Assembly: GCA_033398695.1 (NCBI GenBank)
Contig: CM065810.1
Location: 146,314,358 to 146,378,357, forward strand
Length of the DNA: 64,000 nt
From: Orobanche coerulescens
Lineage: Eukaryota > Streptophyta > Magnoliopsida > Lamiales > Orobanchaceae
Direction of reading: 5' to 3'
Shown: positions 12,240-21,647 of the stretch, piece by piece
How positions within the stretch are numbered: the first letter of the stretch is position 1
Layout of the letters: the number at the start of each line of letters is the position of its first letter
Translations under genes and position numbers: made by a program
Notes under the pieces: generated by a model
Databases searched by the model: none
The model's input: the letters and a program-made list of their open reading frames with translations, nothing else
What the model was told of the DNA's origin: nothing

Positions 12240-13413
12240 TAAATTTGTGTGAGCTTTTAATTTTTGGGATAAATATAAATGTATTTACTTTAATCCAATT
12301 AGGAACAGAGAATATTCCAGGAAGAATCAGCGCTCGCCGTTAACCTCCAGATTTCTGCTGCTCATTTTTTAGTTTTTCTTCTGTTTCTTTTTTCCTAGGA
12401 TTTCATGATCGCGATTTGTTTTTCTCATTCTCTGTTCGCATTTTTATTCTGTTTTATTCCGCATATTGTTTTTATTTTTTCTATTTTCTCTGTGTTAACA
12501 GTAGGAATAGGGTTTGAAAGAGTAAATCTATATGGTATTAGTTCACTCGTTCAGTCGTTTGTCTCCCCTTCATTTTCCATAATTAATTATTTCATTTGTG
12601 CTCCTTCTCAGAATCGATCTACAGAGTCGGTTTAGAATTAATTTACAGAGACGTTCTTCAGTTTCACCTGCAGGCCACTAGGTCAACGCGGGTTTTCACC
12701 GTTTTTGCAAGAGTCGATCTGCTCAGATTTCTGTTCGTATCTTAAGAGGAAATTTCTGTGCTGATTTTTGTTCGTATCATAGGGTTTATGTTCGTATCAC
12801 TGCAGCGAATCGCCTCCTTTTGTTCGTATTTTTATCCGTCTTGCAGATTTGGTTCTGTTTGGTTTAGTCGATTTCCTGTCGATTTCATTTTACTAATCTT
12901 GCCCGTTAGTTTTGTTTCGGATCTACTTCTACAGATCCGCTAGTCTTTTCTGTTTCATTTTACAGATTTTTGCTTTAACTTGGATTAGGGTCGACGGAAA
13001 GCACGAACCTGTGAACCGCGACCCCTAATTCCTTTTGCGCCGGTATTGGCCATTTTTTTGGCCGGCGTACTGCCGGAATAATAATTACTCAACGCTGCAT
13101 TCAGTCCCTCCCCTTCAATCTAACAATAGTATAGCATATAGTATATAGCTGATGTTTTGCAGGTTGTCTTGCCGAGTTTTTTTTAAGCTGCTCGGAACCC
13201 TCTCTAAGACTTCCTCTTTTTCGAGTCGTCTCGAAGGCTGGTATCATTGTTCTTTTCCATTTAGTTTTGTTTTTGTCAGCCATACATATATTATTTACTG
13301 TGATTTCTCTGCCGTTTGCCAGCTTATAATTGTCCTTTACATTCTCATCATATTTTATTTTTTCTTCTACCTCAGTTTATTTTTCGTACTGCGTTTGTGT
13401 TTTGTGTTGGTCG
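12240..13413 (+). other. T-rich leader region upstream of the RTE endonuclease
   Basis: T-rich sequence with many TTCGTATC/TTCTGTTCG phrases and no protein similarity. Its position directly before the endonuclease frame and its uniform composition suggest it is the LINE 5' leader. I cannot see where the element begins. Confidence 0.35.
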
Positions 13414-14301
13414 ATGTCCCGCTATCTGCTGGTCGGTAGTTGGAATTTGGGTATCTTGACGGGTAAGCTTTTGGAGCTCGTGGATGTTTTGGGTAAGAGA
13501 AGGGTTGATGTGGCTTGTATTCAGGAGACTAGGTGGAAGGGGGCACAATCCAGGGAGGCGAACGGGTATAAATTGTGGTATTCAGGACTTGCTAACTCGA
13601 GTAATGGTATGGGTATTCTTTTGTCTAAGGAGTTAAAGGATAACGTCGTGGAAGTGAAGAGGTGTAACGATAGGATTATGTCCGTTAGAGTGGTTGTTGG
13701 GGAGAAGATGGTTAACGTGGTTTGCGCGTATGCCCCTCATGTTGGTTTGGGTGTGCTTGTTAAGGAAGCTTTTTGGGTCTGTTTAGATGAGTTGGTCAGA
13801 TGTATTCCAGACGATCAATTTATTGTTTTGGGAGGCAATTTCAATGGGCACATTGGTGAGGGTGTGAATGGTTACCATAGTGCGCGTGGGGGTTTCGGCT
13901 TTGGAGTTAGGAATGCTGGAGGTTCCGCACTATTGGAGTTTGCCACTGCGCATGAGTTGGTAATTGCTAACTCTGTTTTTCAGAAGAGAGATGAGCACCT
14001 CATCACCTTCGGTAGTGGGGGGCACAACATGCAAATTGACTACCTTCTTTTGCGCAGTCGTGATGCTAGGGCGTGCGTGGACTGCAAGGTGTTCCGGAGC
14101 GAGGCCTGTGCTTCTCAACATCGGCTGCTGGTTATGGATTTATCCATGGAAGGTCGTGTTGTTAGCAGGGCTAGAGAAGCTAGACCTAGGATTCTCTGGA
14201 AGAATCTGAAGGGTGAGAAGGCGACAGAATTCAGGGAGTCTTTGACCCGCGAAGGAGGTTTTTTGCTGCGTACATCTTACCCTCCCCAGACCCTGCTCTG
14301 A
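13414..14301 (+). pseudogene. RTE-type LINE endonuclease domain (APE-like), fused to 3' tail
   Basis: The frame is open from before 13330 to the TGA at 14299. I take the ATG at 13414 because recognisable protein begins there. The product is an exonuclease-endonuclease-phosphatase domain of the type often annotated in plants as 'craniofacial development protein 2-like'. Visible landmarks in order are WNLGILTGKL, CIQETRWKG (metal-binding Glu), YAPHVG, GGNFNGHIGE, FQKRDEHLITF, QIDYLL and ASQHRLLVMD. The family motif is GDFNGH: here the Asp is Asn (about 13833), a change expected to abolish DNA nicking. After the endonuclease the frame runs directly into the LINE 3' tail, so the whole reverse transcriptase is missing. 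Confidence 0.75.
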
Positions 14302-14340
14302 GCGGGATATACTGGGTATGTTTAGTTTGGTTTGGTTTTC
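14269..14340 (+). repeat. RTE LINE 3' tail
   Basis: GCTGCGTACATCTTACC, then CTGAGCGGGATATACTGGG and TATGTTTAGTTTGG match the reverse complement of 11475-11560. This is the 3' terminal region of the same LINE family, here attached straight to the endonuclease frame. Confidence 0.65.
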
Positions 14341-14537
14341 AATTAGGAATATATCAATTATTTTGAAAATAATTAAGAGAATAATTTGTTATATGATATT
14401 TATTATTTGCTTTATAATGTTTCGTAAGTTTCATTCTCGGTTGATTGGGGTAATGGAGCGGTTTGACTTTCATCCAAAATGGAGGAAATGGATTATGGAA
14501 TGTGTGACAAGAGAATCAGCCTCGGCAAATGGTAGTA

Positions 14538-14851
14538 TGTTGGGCTTCGGTCCAGCAGCCTGCCTGTATGGGCCTAAAAATGCGCGAGGCGCGGTTTGCG
14601 ATTCGACCCATGCGATATGTACTAGGAAGTGGCTAAATAAATTGATTTGGACTACCCATACTAACAAGATGCATCTTATTTTCTGGTAGTCATATCATAA
14701 AAACTCCAAAGTTAAGTTGCTTGGCCTGAAGTATTTATGGGATGGTGATCCCCTGGGAAGTTTCTCAGGGTGCGTGAGTGAAGATAAAACGCGCAGGAAA
14801 AGACTCGTATTGGTACAGTGAGGACAACCTTCATCGTCTTGGGTACCAACA
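14538..14851 (+). repeat. Cassandra 5' LTR
   Basis: Begins TGTTGGGCTTCGG and ends GGGTACCAACA. The 5S-like region within it is more degenerate than that of the 3' LTR: the box A-like part reads AAAGTTAAGTTGCTTGG, with a change from GCGTGC. Confidence 0.8.
14658..14774 (+). pseudogene. 5S rRNA-like segment in Cassandra 5' LTR
   Basis: Shows ACTCCAAAGTTAAG, GATGGTGATCCCCTGGGAAG and a degenerate end. These correspond to the A box, intermediate element and C box of the internal Pol III promoter of plant 5S rRNA. It lies inside the LTR and is not a functional ribosomal gene. Confidence 0.75.
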
Positions 14852-15202
14852 AATAGTATCGGAGCAGGTCACGGGTACGGATTCCCTTGGAGTATCTTAC
14901 ACTGGAGGTTGCCAGAGTGTTGGGACTGAGAGGCGGGCATGCAACACGGGTTGTCACTTGGCTGGAACTAAAATGCTGGCGCATTGGAGGTTCTGAGGTG
15001 TTGGAGGGCAGTGTGATCAAATCTAGTATGGTGGAACTGAGATACTGGCACAGCGAAAGTAAACGTGGCTGGAACATATGCTGATGTCAAGTGTTGGATG
15101 ACTGTGTGAATGAATCCAGCCGCTAGAGGGCTGTGCGATCAAATCTATTTTGCGGAGGTTTCTAAACTCTGGCTGAGATGCTGGCAGGCACTGGAGGGGG
15201 AT

Positions 15203-15520
15203 TGTTGGGCTCCGGTCCAGCATCCTGCGTCCATGGGCTTAAAAATGCGCGAGGTACGGCTTGCGATTCGACCCGTGAGATCTGTACTAGGAAGTGGTTA
15301 GATGAATTGATCTGGACTACTCATACTAACAAGATGCATCTTCTTTTCTGGTACCCATCTCATAGAAACTCCAAAGTTAAGCGTGCTTGACCTTGAGTAG
15401 TTATGGGACGGGTGACTCCCTGGGAAGTTTCTCAGGATGCGCGTGAGTGAGGACAAAGCGCGCAAGAAAAGACTCGTATTGGTACAGTGAGAACAACCTT
15501 CATCATTCTGGGGACCAACA
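15203..15520 (+). repeat. Cassandra 3' LTR
   Basis: Begins TGTTGGGCTCCGG and ends GGGGACCAACA, 318 bp, aligned along its length with 14538-14851. Confidence 0.8.
15325..15441 (+). pseudogene. 5S rRNA-like segment in Cassandra 3' LTR
   Basis: Contains CCCATCTCATAGAAACTCC, AAGTTAAGCGTGCTTGACC and GACGGGTGACTCCCTGGGAA. These follow the order and spacing of the 5S rRNA A box, intermediate element and C box, and are better preserved than in the 5' LTR. A Pol III promoter could still be recognisable here (inference). Confidence 0.8.
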
Positions 15521-16052
15521 TAGCCCTTTAAGAATTTTTGAGTTACAAAAGGTTCTGAGGCAAGGGGATCCATTATCTCCATTTATATTCTTGATCGCAG
15601 CAGAATAAGTAAGTCAATTAAAGAATAAAGTTTCATACAAAGGCTTATTTGAACTAGTTGAAATTGGAAGAATGAAGATTCATTTATCATATTTACGGTT
15701 TGTAGATGACACAATTCTTACGGGATTGAGAGTTGGGCAATGGGTGGACTATAAAGTGAGTATTGAGGAATTTGGAGTTATTTCGGGTCTTAAAATGAAT
15801 TTCAATAAATGCTGCTTTTTTGGAGTCAATGTTGATATTGATACTCATAAATTACAGGAAATGGCGAACATTCTGGAATGCAAAACGGGGAACCTGCCTT
15901 TTCCATATATTGGAATAAAAGTGGAAAAGCACCACAAGAAAGGAGCAAACTATAATAGTGTGATGAATAAAGTCAGATGACGACTGCGGAAATGGGAAGG
16001 AATCAAGTTCTCTTTTGGAGCTAGAATCACTTTACTAAACTCAGTCCTATAA

Positions 16053-17193
16053 AAACACCCGTGAAAAGATGACATTCCTCGGCAATATCCATTGGACCAC
16101 CAGTGGATGCAGAAACAATGCATTCGATATTGGTTTTGTTAACCTCAGCCAGCCTATTAATTTCAATCATAATTAAAAGACAATACATAGTTTATATGTT
16201 GTACAAATATCAATACCTTGTTTTGAAGCTTGAGAAAATCTCCCAGTCATCGTTGATAAACATTTGTGTCACACGCCATTGATCTGCAGTAGTGTACTTT
16301 TCGTTGAACATCTTAGTTTTGCATAGTTGTATCAGGCAAATGACCGTCTCCCTTCCATTTTGTTCTATATATGATTGCATTTGATCCACTTGAGTCCCAC
16401 ATAGGGTATGGCAAAGTCTGCGTGACCTACATTGGATAAGTAGAGGATTAGTAAAATGAATTCTAGGATTGCAAATTATAGTTTAACACTAAAATTAATG
16501 CATACTCGGTGTCCTCCAGAATTATGTCAGAAAACTTAGATCGACGCCCGTTCTTATTAGTAAACTCCTTCGGTTCGGAAAAGTTAACGACCAGTCTGAT
16601 GATATCTACATTAGTTTCGAAAATAATCAATAATGGAATGTAGAAAAATATTCTTAGAGACCGAAATTTCTAACTTGGGTAGTACCGTAAAGTTTTCCTG
16701 TGACGATGTTTGTGTTTGTCTCGAAATCTGCAAAGCTTTTAAGCACAAATCTTAAATTTGGGAAATCTTCTTTCGGATATTCATATATTAGAGTTGATCC
16801 GCAAATGTTGATCATGAATGGTGCATCAGTTTTTGGATATGCCATGTCATTTAAGGCAACCAAAAATTTTGACATTCTGTATAATTTTCCTTCCTGCAGC
16901 ATGGGCTTGTGCTTCGCAACCCATGGTTTTTTTATTTGAGCATGGATTCTGTCTCCCTCTAATTAGATAGAATTTAAATCGTGTTGCAGCAAGTAGAACT
17001 AAGACATAAATAATAAGTAAATGTAATTACAATAATAGAATAATCTTATTATTTCATCGTGGAATACACATTCGACTGTTTTTATGTCTTTTCCAGCAAA
17101 ATCAAGTACATCGTATGATCTGACCAGATGTAATCTCATGTTCCAACCAAAATTTCTTGGTTTTAGATCTCTGATGTTGCTCCACATCGGCAT
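16053..17193 (-). pseudogene. RPA1-like single-strand DNA-binding gene fragment (five exons)
   Basis: Minus-strand exons can be followed at about 17193-17050 (WSNIRDLKPRNFGWNMRLHL), 16960-16657 (GDRIHAQIKKPWV, YRMSKFLVALN, YPKTDAPFMI), 16610-16505 (DIIRLVVNFSEPKEFTNKNG), 16440-16220 (CHTLCGTQVDQ, WRVTQMFIND) and 16150-16053 (NKTNIECIVSAS). The order and spacing match replication protein A 70 kDa DNA-binding OB folds. Exons are free of stops and are separated by short introns. The gene breaks off at about 16050 where L1 sequence begins, so the 3' part is lost. RPA1-like genes are multicopy in plants and are often carried by Helitrons. I saw no clear Helitron ends. Confidence 0.7.
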
Positions 17194-17209
17194 TCTGTTT
17201 ATCTTTTGT

Positions 17210-17755
17210 TAATATTTTAAGGGAAGACGTATCTTATTTGATACTATAGGAAAAGTGGAATAGGGTTGATGTATATTCCTTTCCAGGAGCCTCCTTTTAT
17301 ATTGTTTCCCAATAGTATGTCGGTTATTTGTATTGAATGACTGGAGTAGTGGAGAATGTGCAGCCAATAACCCACTAAACCTGGTAAACTGCCAATAGCC
17401 CCTACAGTTTTATCTAAGCGGCGATTCGTGTAATTTGGACGGCGCTTTATCTATAAAGCAGTTAAGAAGCGATTTCTTAGTTACGGCGATTATTTATAAT
17501 AGCCGTGATTACTTGTAATGCGGCGATTTTTAAGATAAATAATTTGGACGACGATTTTATCTATAAAGCGATTAAGAAGCGATTTCTTAGTTGTGATTAT
17601 TTATAATAGCACCGGCAGTTACTTGTAATGCAGCAATTTTTGAGACAAATTACCATATTGTTTGCACCAATTAAAACCACCTAAAATCCAACTGCATTTA
17701 GGCGGGAATTCTCCCTCAGAAATCACTATATTCTCTTCATATATATAAAGATGAC
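17210..17755. repeat. Intergenic DNA with a two-copy tandem repeat of about 109 bp
   Basis: From about 17435 to 17650 a unit containing TTTGGACG, TTTATCTATAAAGC, TTAAGAAGCGATTTCTTAG, ATTATTTATAATAGC and TTACTTGTAATGC is present twice, about 109 bp apart. Several words are themselves short inverted repeats. No gene seen. The last bases before the Tekay element are its TATAT target duplication. Confidence 0.6.
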
Positions 17756-17760
17756 TATAT

Positions 17761-20147
17761 TGTAATATCCGAATTTATTACTGTGTATTTTACCTGTATT
17801 CGAACCCTGTATTATTTGGAATTGTGATCTTGATGATTGGAGTGTGATATTTCTTACATTGATATCTTTCTACATAAGTATAACAACATGCAAAATTTCT
17901 CATGCAAACTCGTGATAGCGCACGCTAAGAATGTAGCTTAACGCGCGCTATCGAGCTACTACTAGCGCATGCTATGTATGTAGGAGTTGCGTGCGCTAAG
18001 CCCTCAATTATTGAACTGGACGGCTAGCACATGCGCCAGCAGGGACATGGGTCCGGATAAGATTCCCGCGGACGAACCTGGACAGTTTTGAAGTCAACTC
18101 TTATTAGCGCGCGCTAAGGAATACTTAGTAGCGTGCGCTAATTAGCTAAAGTGCAGAATATTATAAATGAGACAACAACCCATTTTGGCTTACATTTCAT
18201 TCGTCCATTCTTCATTCTTGAGAGGCCAGAGAGCTATAATAATCCTTCTACACACTTAGAACACATCTTATTGATCCTTGTATATTGGTTATCACTTGTG
18301 AGTGATCATTGAAGTGGAGTAGCACCTTGGAGTGGCATACAACCAACCGGAGTCGGATTCTACCTTACGGTTCAGTGATTTTCGTCATATTAAGGTATGT
18401 TCAACCTATCTCCAGACTTAGAGTCGGATTCTAAAGAATTAGATGATCATGTTAACGAGATATTGATTTTCATTAGTGAATTATTCAACATGCATCATGT
18501 TTGGAATATGGAGATGGTTATGCCTCAAGTACCTTGATTATGAACATCATGATTCGAAGCTTATTACAATGAACAAGTAGAGGAAGCTTCTATCATTGGT
18601 AATCCAAATCTAGTAGGTGTATTCATAGCAATCATGGACTTGACTTTAACATCATTGTTGTTAGATGAATCTAAAGGATTGATCATGGAAGGATTTATCT
18701 TGTAAAGATGGAATGATTAATCAAACTACAGAATGATAGTTTTTTATTGATATAAAGGTGTTGATATCGACCGTTAAGCCTTCCGAATTATCGCATGAAG
18801 AATTTTAATCGAAATGGATTATGGTTTCATAATAGTATTCATATTCTTGAATCCGAAGTTGTTGTTATCCGTAAGATTATTCATAACCGTATGAACATGA
18901 TATTCATGGAGGTAACATGAATTATAACTGAAGATTTCATTTGGTTTGATCTTGTTGAGATCAGTTCTCGCTTGATGGTATCTTGCCATGCCTGATTAAG
19001 CGCACGCTAAGCTATGTAGATTAACGTGCGCTATCGAGCATGAGTTAACGTACGCTACGTTTGGTACGTAACGTACGTTAGGACATCGGACGAGCCAGTC
19101 GGCTGATCAGTGTAGTACTAACCTTACATAGCTAGCGTACGCTAGGCTTTGTTGTTTGCGTGCGCTATCGAGCAGACTTAATGCACGCTAAACACAAAGT
19201 ACGTAGCGTGCGCTACGAAGTTCAGGCAGATTGCAATTTATGAACTTTCGGCCGTAAATTGAATAGTTAGACATTCGTACGACGTGAGATAAATTCTATA
19301 TTATTTCTTTTGTTAAGGTTCGAGCTTGTTACGTGATTAATTGAAGGGGCGACCTTCGAGTGTCTCATTTTCGTGGAAGTATTGTTCTTGTCTTCGAATC
19401 GAGGCAAGTACCTTATTTGTTTTACGTATTGATGTTATACATATTGTCATGCATGTATGTCGTTGTTGTATGTCCACCTCGTGTTGGTCCGACGGGATCA
19501 TCGAGGGATCTATGCTAGCGTGCGCTAGATCATCGGACGGGTTTTTCCACCACGGGTTGGTCTGACGGGATCATCGTGGGTTCTAGGCAGTGAACGCTGG
19601 ATCGTCGGAATTACCATATGTATGTTGTGATATCATGTTTTGATTATCAATTGTGTATGTTATGTATGAGTTTCTCGCAGGAGAAGACTTCGTTGACATT
19701 TTATCATTTACGTTATTATTATTCTGCGTGTGACGTTGAATAATATGTTGTGGTACTTGTACTAGCATCGTTGTGCTAACCCCTTCGGGGGTGAACATTT
19801 TGTTTATGTTCAGGATCCAGGAGAGCAGGAAAACAACCACTGGAGCTGCATGACGACGAGGGTGCAGAGTGATGTTCCGGCCGGGTTTATTTGTCTGTTG
19901 TTTATTGGTTATTTCAATAAGTACTCGAGTATGAAGTCATTTATGATGAATTTGAATTTGGTGATGTATTATTAAGTTCCTGTTGAACAATTATATTTTC
20001 AGTATTCGGTTAGAACTGTTGTATCTTAATTCTGATATTTCCATTCGTTAGTACTTCTTAATGTCTGTTCAATTTTTCAGCCTTGTAAATCCTTATGTAA
20101 AGGATTTACGGCGCTGTAATATTCCTGAATATATCGGGGGTGTTACA
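17761..20147 (+). repeat. Tekay 5' LTR (2387 bp)
   Basis: TGTAATATCCG...GGGGGTGTTACA. Dyad motifs of the TAGCGYRCGCTA type cluster at 17912-18005, 18103-18150, 18997-19215 and 19513-19527, about 14 in all. Further right come GGTCCGACGGGATCA and GGTCTGACGGGATCA (19481, 19558), a CCCC-TTCG-GGGG hairpin (19781-19792) and a hairpin AAATCCTT/AAGGATTT just before the 3' end (about 20086-20106). Confidence 0.95.
19404..19813 (+). other. Putative GC-AG intron inside the Tekay 5' LTR
   Basis: Donor GAG|GCAAGTACC at 19404 matches the strong consensus of GC-type plant introns. The branch-site-like GCTAAC is at 19775, about 34 nt before the acceptor TTTATGTTCAG| at 19813. The 3' LTR has the same sites at 26695 and 27104, also 410 bp apart. 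The same set of sites at the same place occurs in two other LTR families of this window. Splicing is inferred, not shown. Confidence 0.5.
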
Positions 20148-20152
20148 GAATA

Positions 20153-20164
20153 TGGTATCGGAGC
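20153..20164 (+). promoter_or_regulatory. Primer-binding site (initiator tRNA-Met type)
   Basis: TGGTATCGGAGC five bases after the LTR end. It matches the usual TGGTATCAGAGC at 11 of 12 positions. Confidence 0.85.
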
Positions 20165-20279
20165 TAAGATTATGGATATCTTGGCCATTGGGTTAAAATA
20201 GGGGTTATTTACGTCTTTTGAGGTAACCGGCCGTGAATAACATCACTGTATTGCCTACGTCTTCATGCGAACGGCGGTT

Positions 20280-20381
20280 GTAAGTTCCTAAATTCTATCT
20301 CGTTCTTTACATATTGTATATCTTTATACCCGAATATTAGAACGATGTTGTTTCCTGTATATTGAGTATTTATGCTTACAG
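20280..20381 (+). other. Putative 102-bp intron between primer-binding site and gag
   Basis: Donor GTT|GTAAGTTCC at 20280 and acceptor ATGCTTACAG| at 20381, immediately before the gag ATG (20383). The third element has the same arrangement with a 104-bp interval (62802-62905), and the second has a matching donor at 31080. Inference from conserved sites only. Confidence 0.4.
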
Positions 20382-20382
20382 T

Positions 20383-21647
20383 ATGTTGAGAGGCGGACGT
20401 GGACGTGGTCGCGGTCGTGGACGCGGACGAAGGAATGCTGAAAGGGAGGCGTCGCCTTCTAATCAGGCCAGTCATAGCTCAGGCGAGCCGCAACGATCCA
20501 TCAATAACGAACCGGAACCTGGTGTACCAGAAATCCTTCGTCAAGTTGTGAACCAGATGACTCAGTTCGCTCAGGTCGTGGACCGAATGCAAGTGGCGGC
20601 AGGAATTCAGCAGGGAGATGGACAACAAAGGATTCCAGAAATGGGAAATCGAGGTGACCGATGGTTACAAGAGGTGGCAAAGATGCACCACCCAAATTTG
20701 ACGGCTTTTCCGAGACTCCCACTTGGGACAATTGGTTGAAGGAACTGGAGAAAATCTTTGCCGGAATTAACTGCCCAGACGACCGGAGAGCCTCTATCGC
20801 TCAATACTTTCTGATAGGGGAAGCGTCCGAATGGTGGGAAGCCATCCGGCCTGGAGACCATGATGCTGATTGGATAAAGTTTAAATTGATGATGGAAGCT
20901 CAGTACTGCCCTCGTCCTGTGAGGGAAGCCAAGGTTCGGGAGTTTTTCTCCGCTCAGCCTTCAGATGTGCCAGTATCTCAGGCAATTAAGACGTTTAATC
21001 AGCAGTTAGCATTTGTTCGACATCTGGTCAGAATCGATGCAGAGATGATAATTCACTTTGAAAAGAGGATGAAACCATAAATCCAAAGGTACATGTCCGG
21101 TTTTGAATGTACCACTCTCCGCCAATACCAAGATAAGGCGTTGGCGTACGAAATTAAAGAAGCAGCAATGGAAAAATTTACGGAGTCGAAGAAGCAGAAA
21201 GTCTCTGGTACTTTTACAGAGCACAAGAACAGTGGACCCCGCAAGGCCCAATCATCTTTTCATTCGTTTAAGAAACCTCCGCACCCAGTTAGGAGTGGAA
21301 AGAACTTTGGAGCAACATCAACCATGACTGATATTACCAGGAAATGCTTTAACTACGCCCAGACGGGGCACTATCGACGGAATTGCCCCCTACCTGCTGT
21401 GACTTGTTTTGATTGTGGTCGAGAGGGACATCGGGCAGTGTTCTGTGAAGAGGCTGCAAAGTCTTTCAGAGCCCGTACACCCCAGCCAGTCCAGAAGGAA
21501 GCCAGTATCCAACAGATGCAACAAAGTGTTCAGATGCCTCAAAATTTTGGCCGCGGACGAGGCAGAGGACAATGGGACCGAAAGGGGACATCGAGTGTCG
21601 GATCTGCTCCCCCACGTCTGTACGAGATGAGGAGGACAGACGATTAG
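20383..21647 (+). pseudogene. Tekay gag (capsid/nucleocapsid), broken
   Basis: Starts at ATG 20383 with an Arg-Gly-rich stretch (GGRGRGRGRGRGRR). The frame changes near 20688; the capsid part then runs in another frame with PPKFDGF, WDNWLKELEKIF, AQYFLIGEASEWW and FNQQLAFVRH. A TAA at 21078 interrupts it, after which the same frame continues. Two CCHC zinc knuckles follow at about 21346-21450. The first has lost its second Cys (CFNY in place of CFNC); the second, CFDCGREGHRAVFC, is intact. A TAG at 21645 ends this part. Gag forms the particle that packages the element RNA. The homologous gag of the third element is at 62907-64000. Confidence 0.9.

Larger units (their letters stand above)
14538..15520 (+). 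mobile_element. Cassandra-type TRIM retrotransposon (983 bp)
   Basis: Two direct repeats of about 315 bp (14538-14851 and 15203-15520), each TGTTGGGCT...CCAACA, flank a 351-bp non-coding interior. A primer-binding site resembling the initiator tRNA-Met complement (TAGTATCGGAGC, 14854-14865) follows the first repeat, and a purine tract (GGAGGGGGAT, 15193-15202) precedes the second. Each LTR carries 5S rRNA-like sequence, the hallmark of Cassandra. The element sits in an L1 RT frame: reading across it restores NGSP. The 5-bp flanks are TAGTA and TAGCC, a duplication with two changes. It codes for nothing and would need proteins from another element to move. Confidence 0.85.
14430..16046 (+). 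pseudogene. L1-type LINE reverse transcriptase remnant, split by a TRIM
   Basis: Before the insertion, 14456-14537 reads as the RT segment with FHPKWRKWIMECVT. The same protein resumes at 15521 with VLRQGDPLSPF and ends FLIAAE before a TAA. At 15690 the catalytic box is FVDDT (the family norm is FADDT), followed by SGLKMNFNK and GNLPFPYIGI. A TGA at 15978 interrupts the thumb region, which continues as FSFGARITLLNSVL to about 16046. The match then stops abruptly against the RPA1-like fragment. Premature stops, truncation on both sides and the nested Cassandra make this a dead copy. The L1 clade call rests on these RT landmarks. Confidence 0.75.

Noticed and set aside
14470..15301. Short open frames across the Cassandra element
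   Set aside because: They cross LTR boundaries and 5S-like sequence, overlap each other on both strands, and have no family similarity.
15203..15520. Functional 5S rRNA gene
   Set aside because: The 5S-like part is degenerate and embedded in paired LTRs with primer-binding site and purine tract, which is Cassandra architecture.
17912..19215. CRISPR-like array of short palindromic repeats with spacers
   Set aside because: Spacing is irregular, the repeats are about 12 bp and variable, the genome is plant nuclear DNA, and there are no cas genes.
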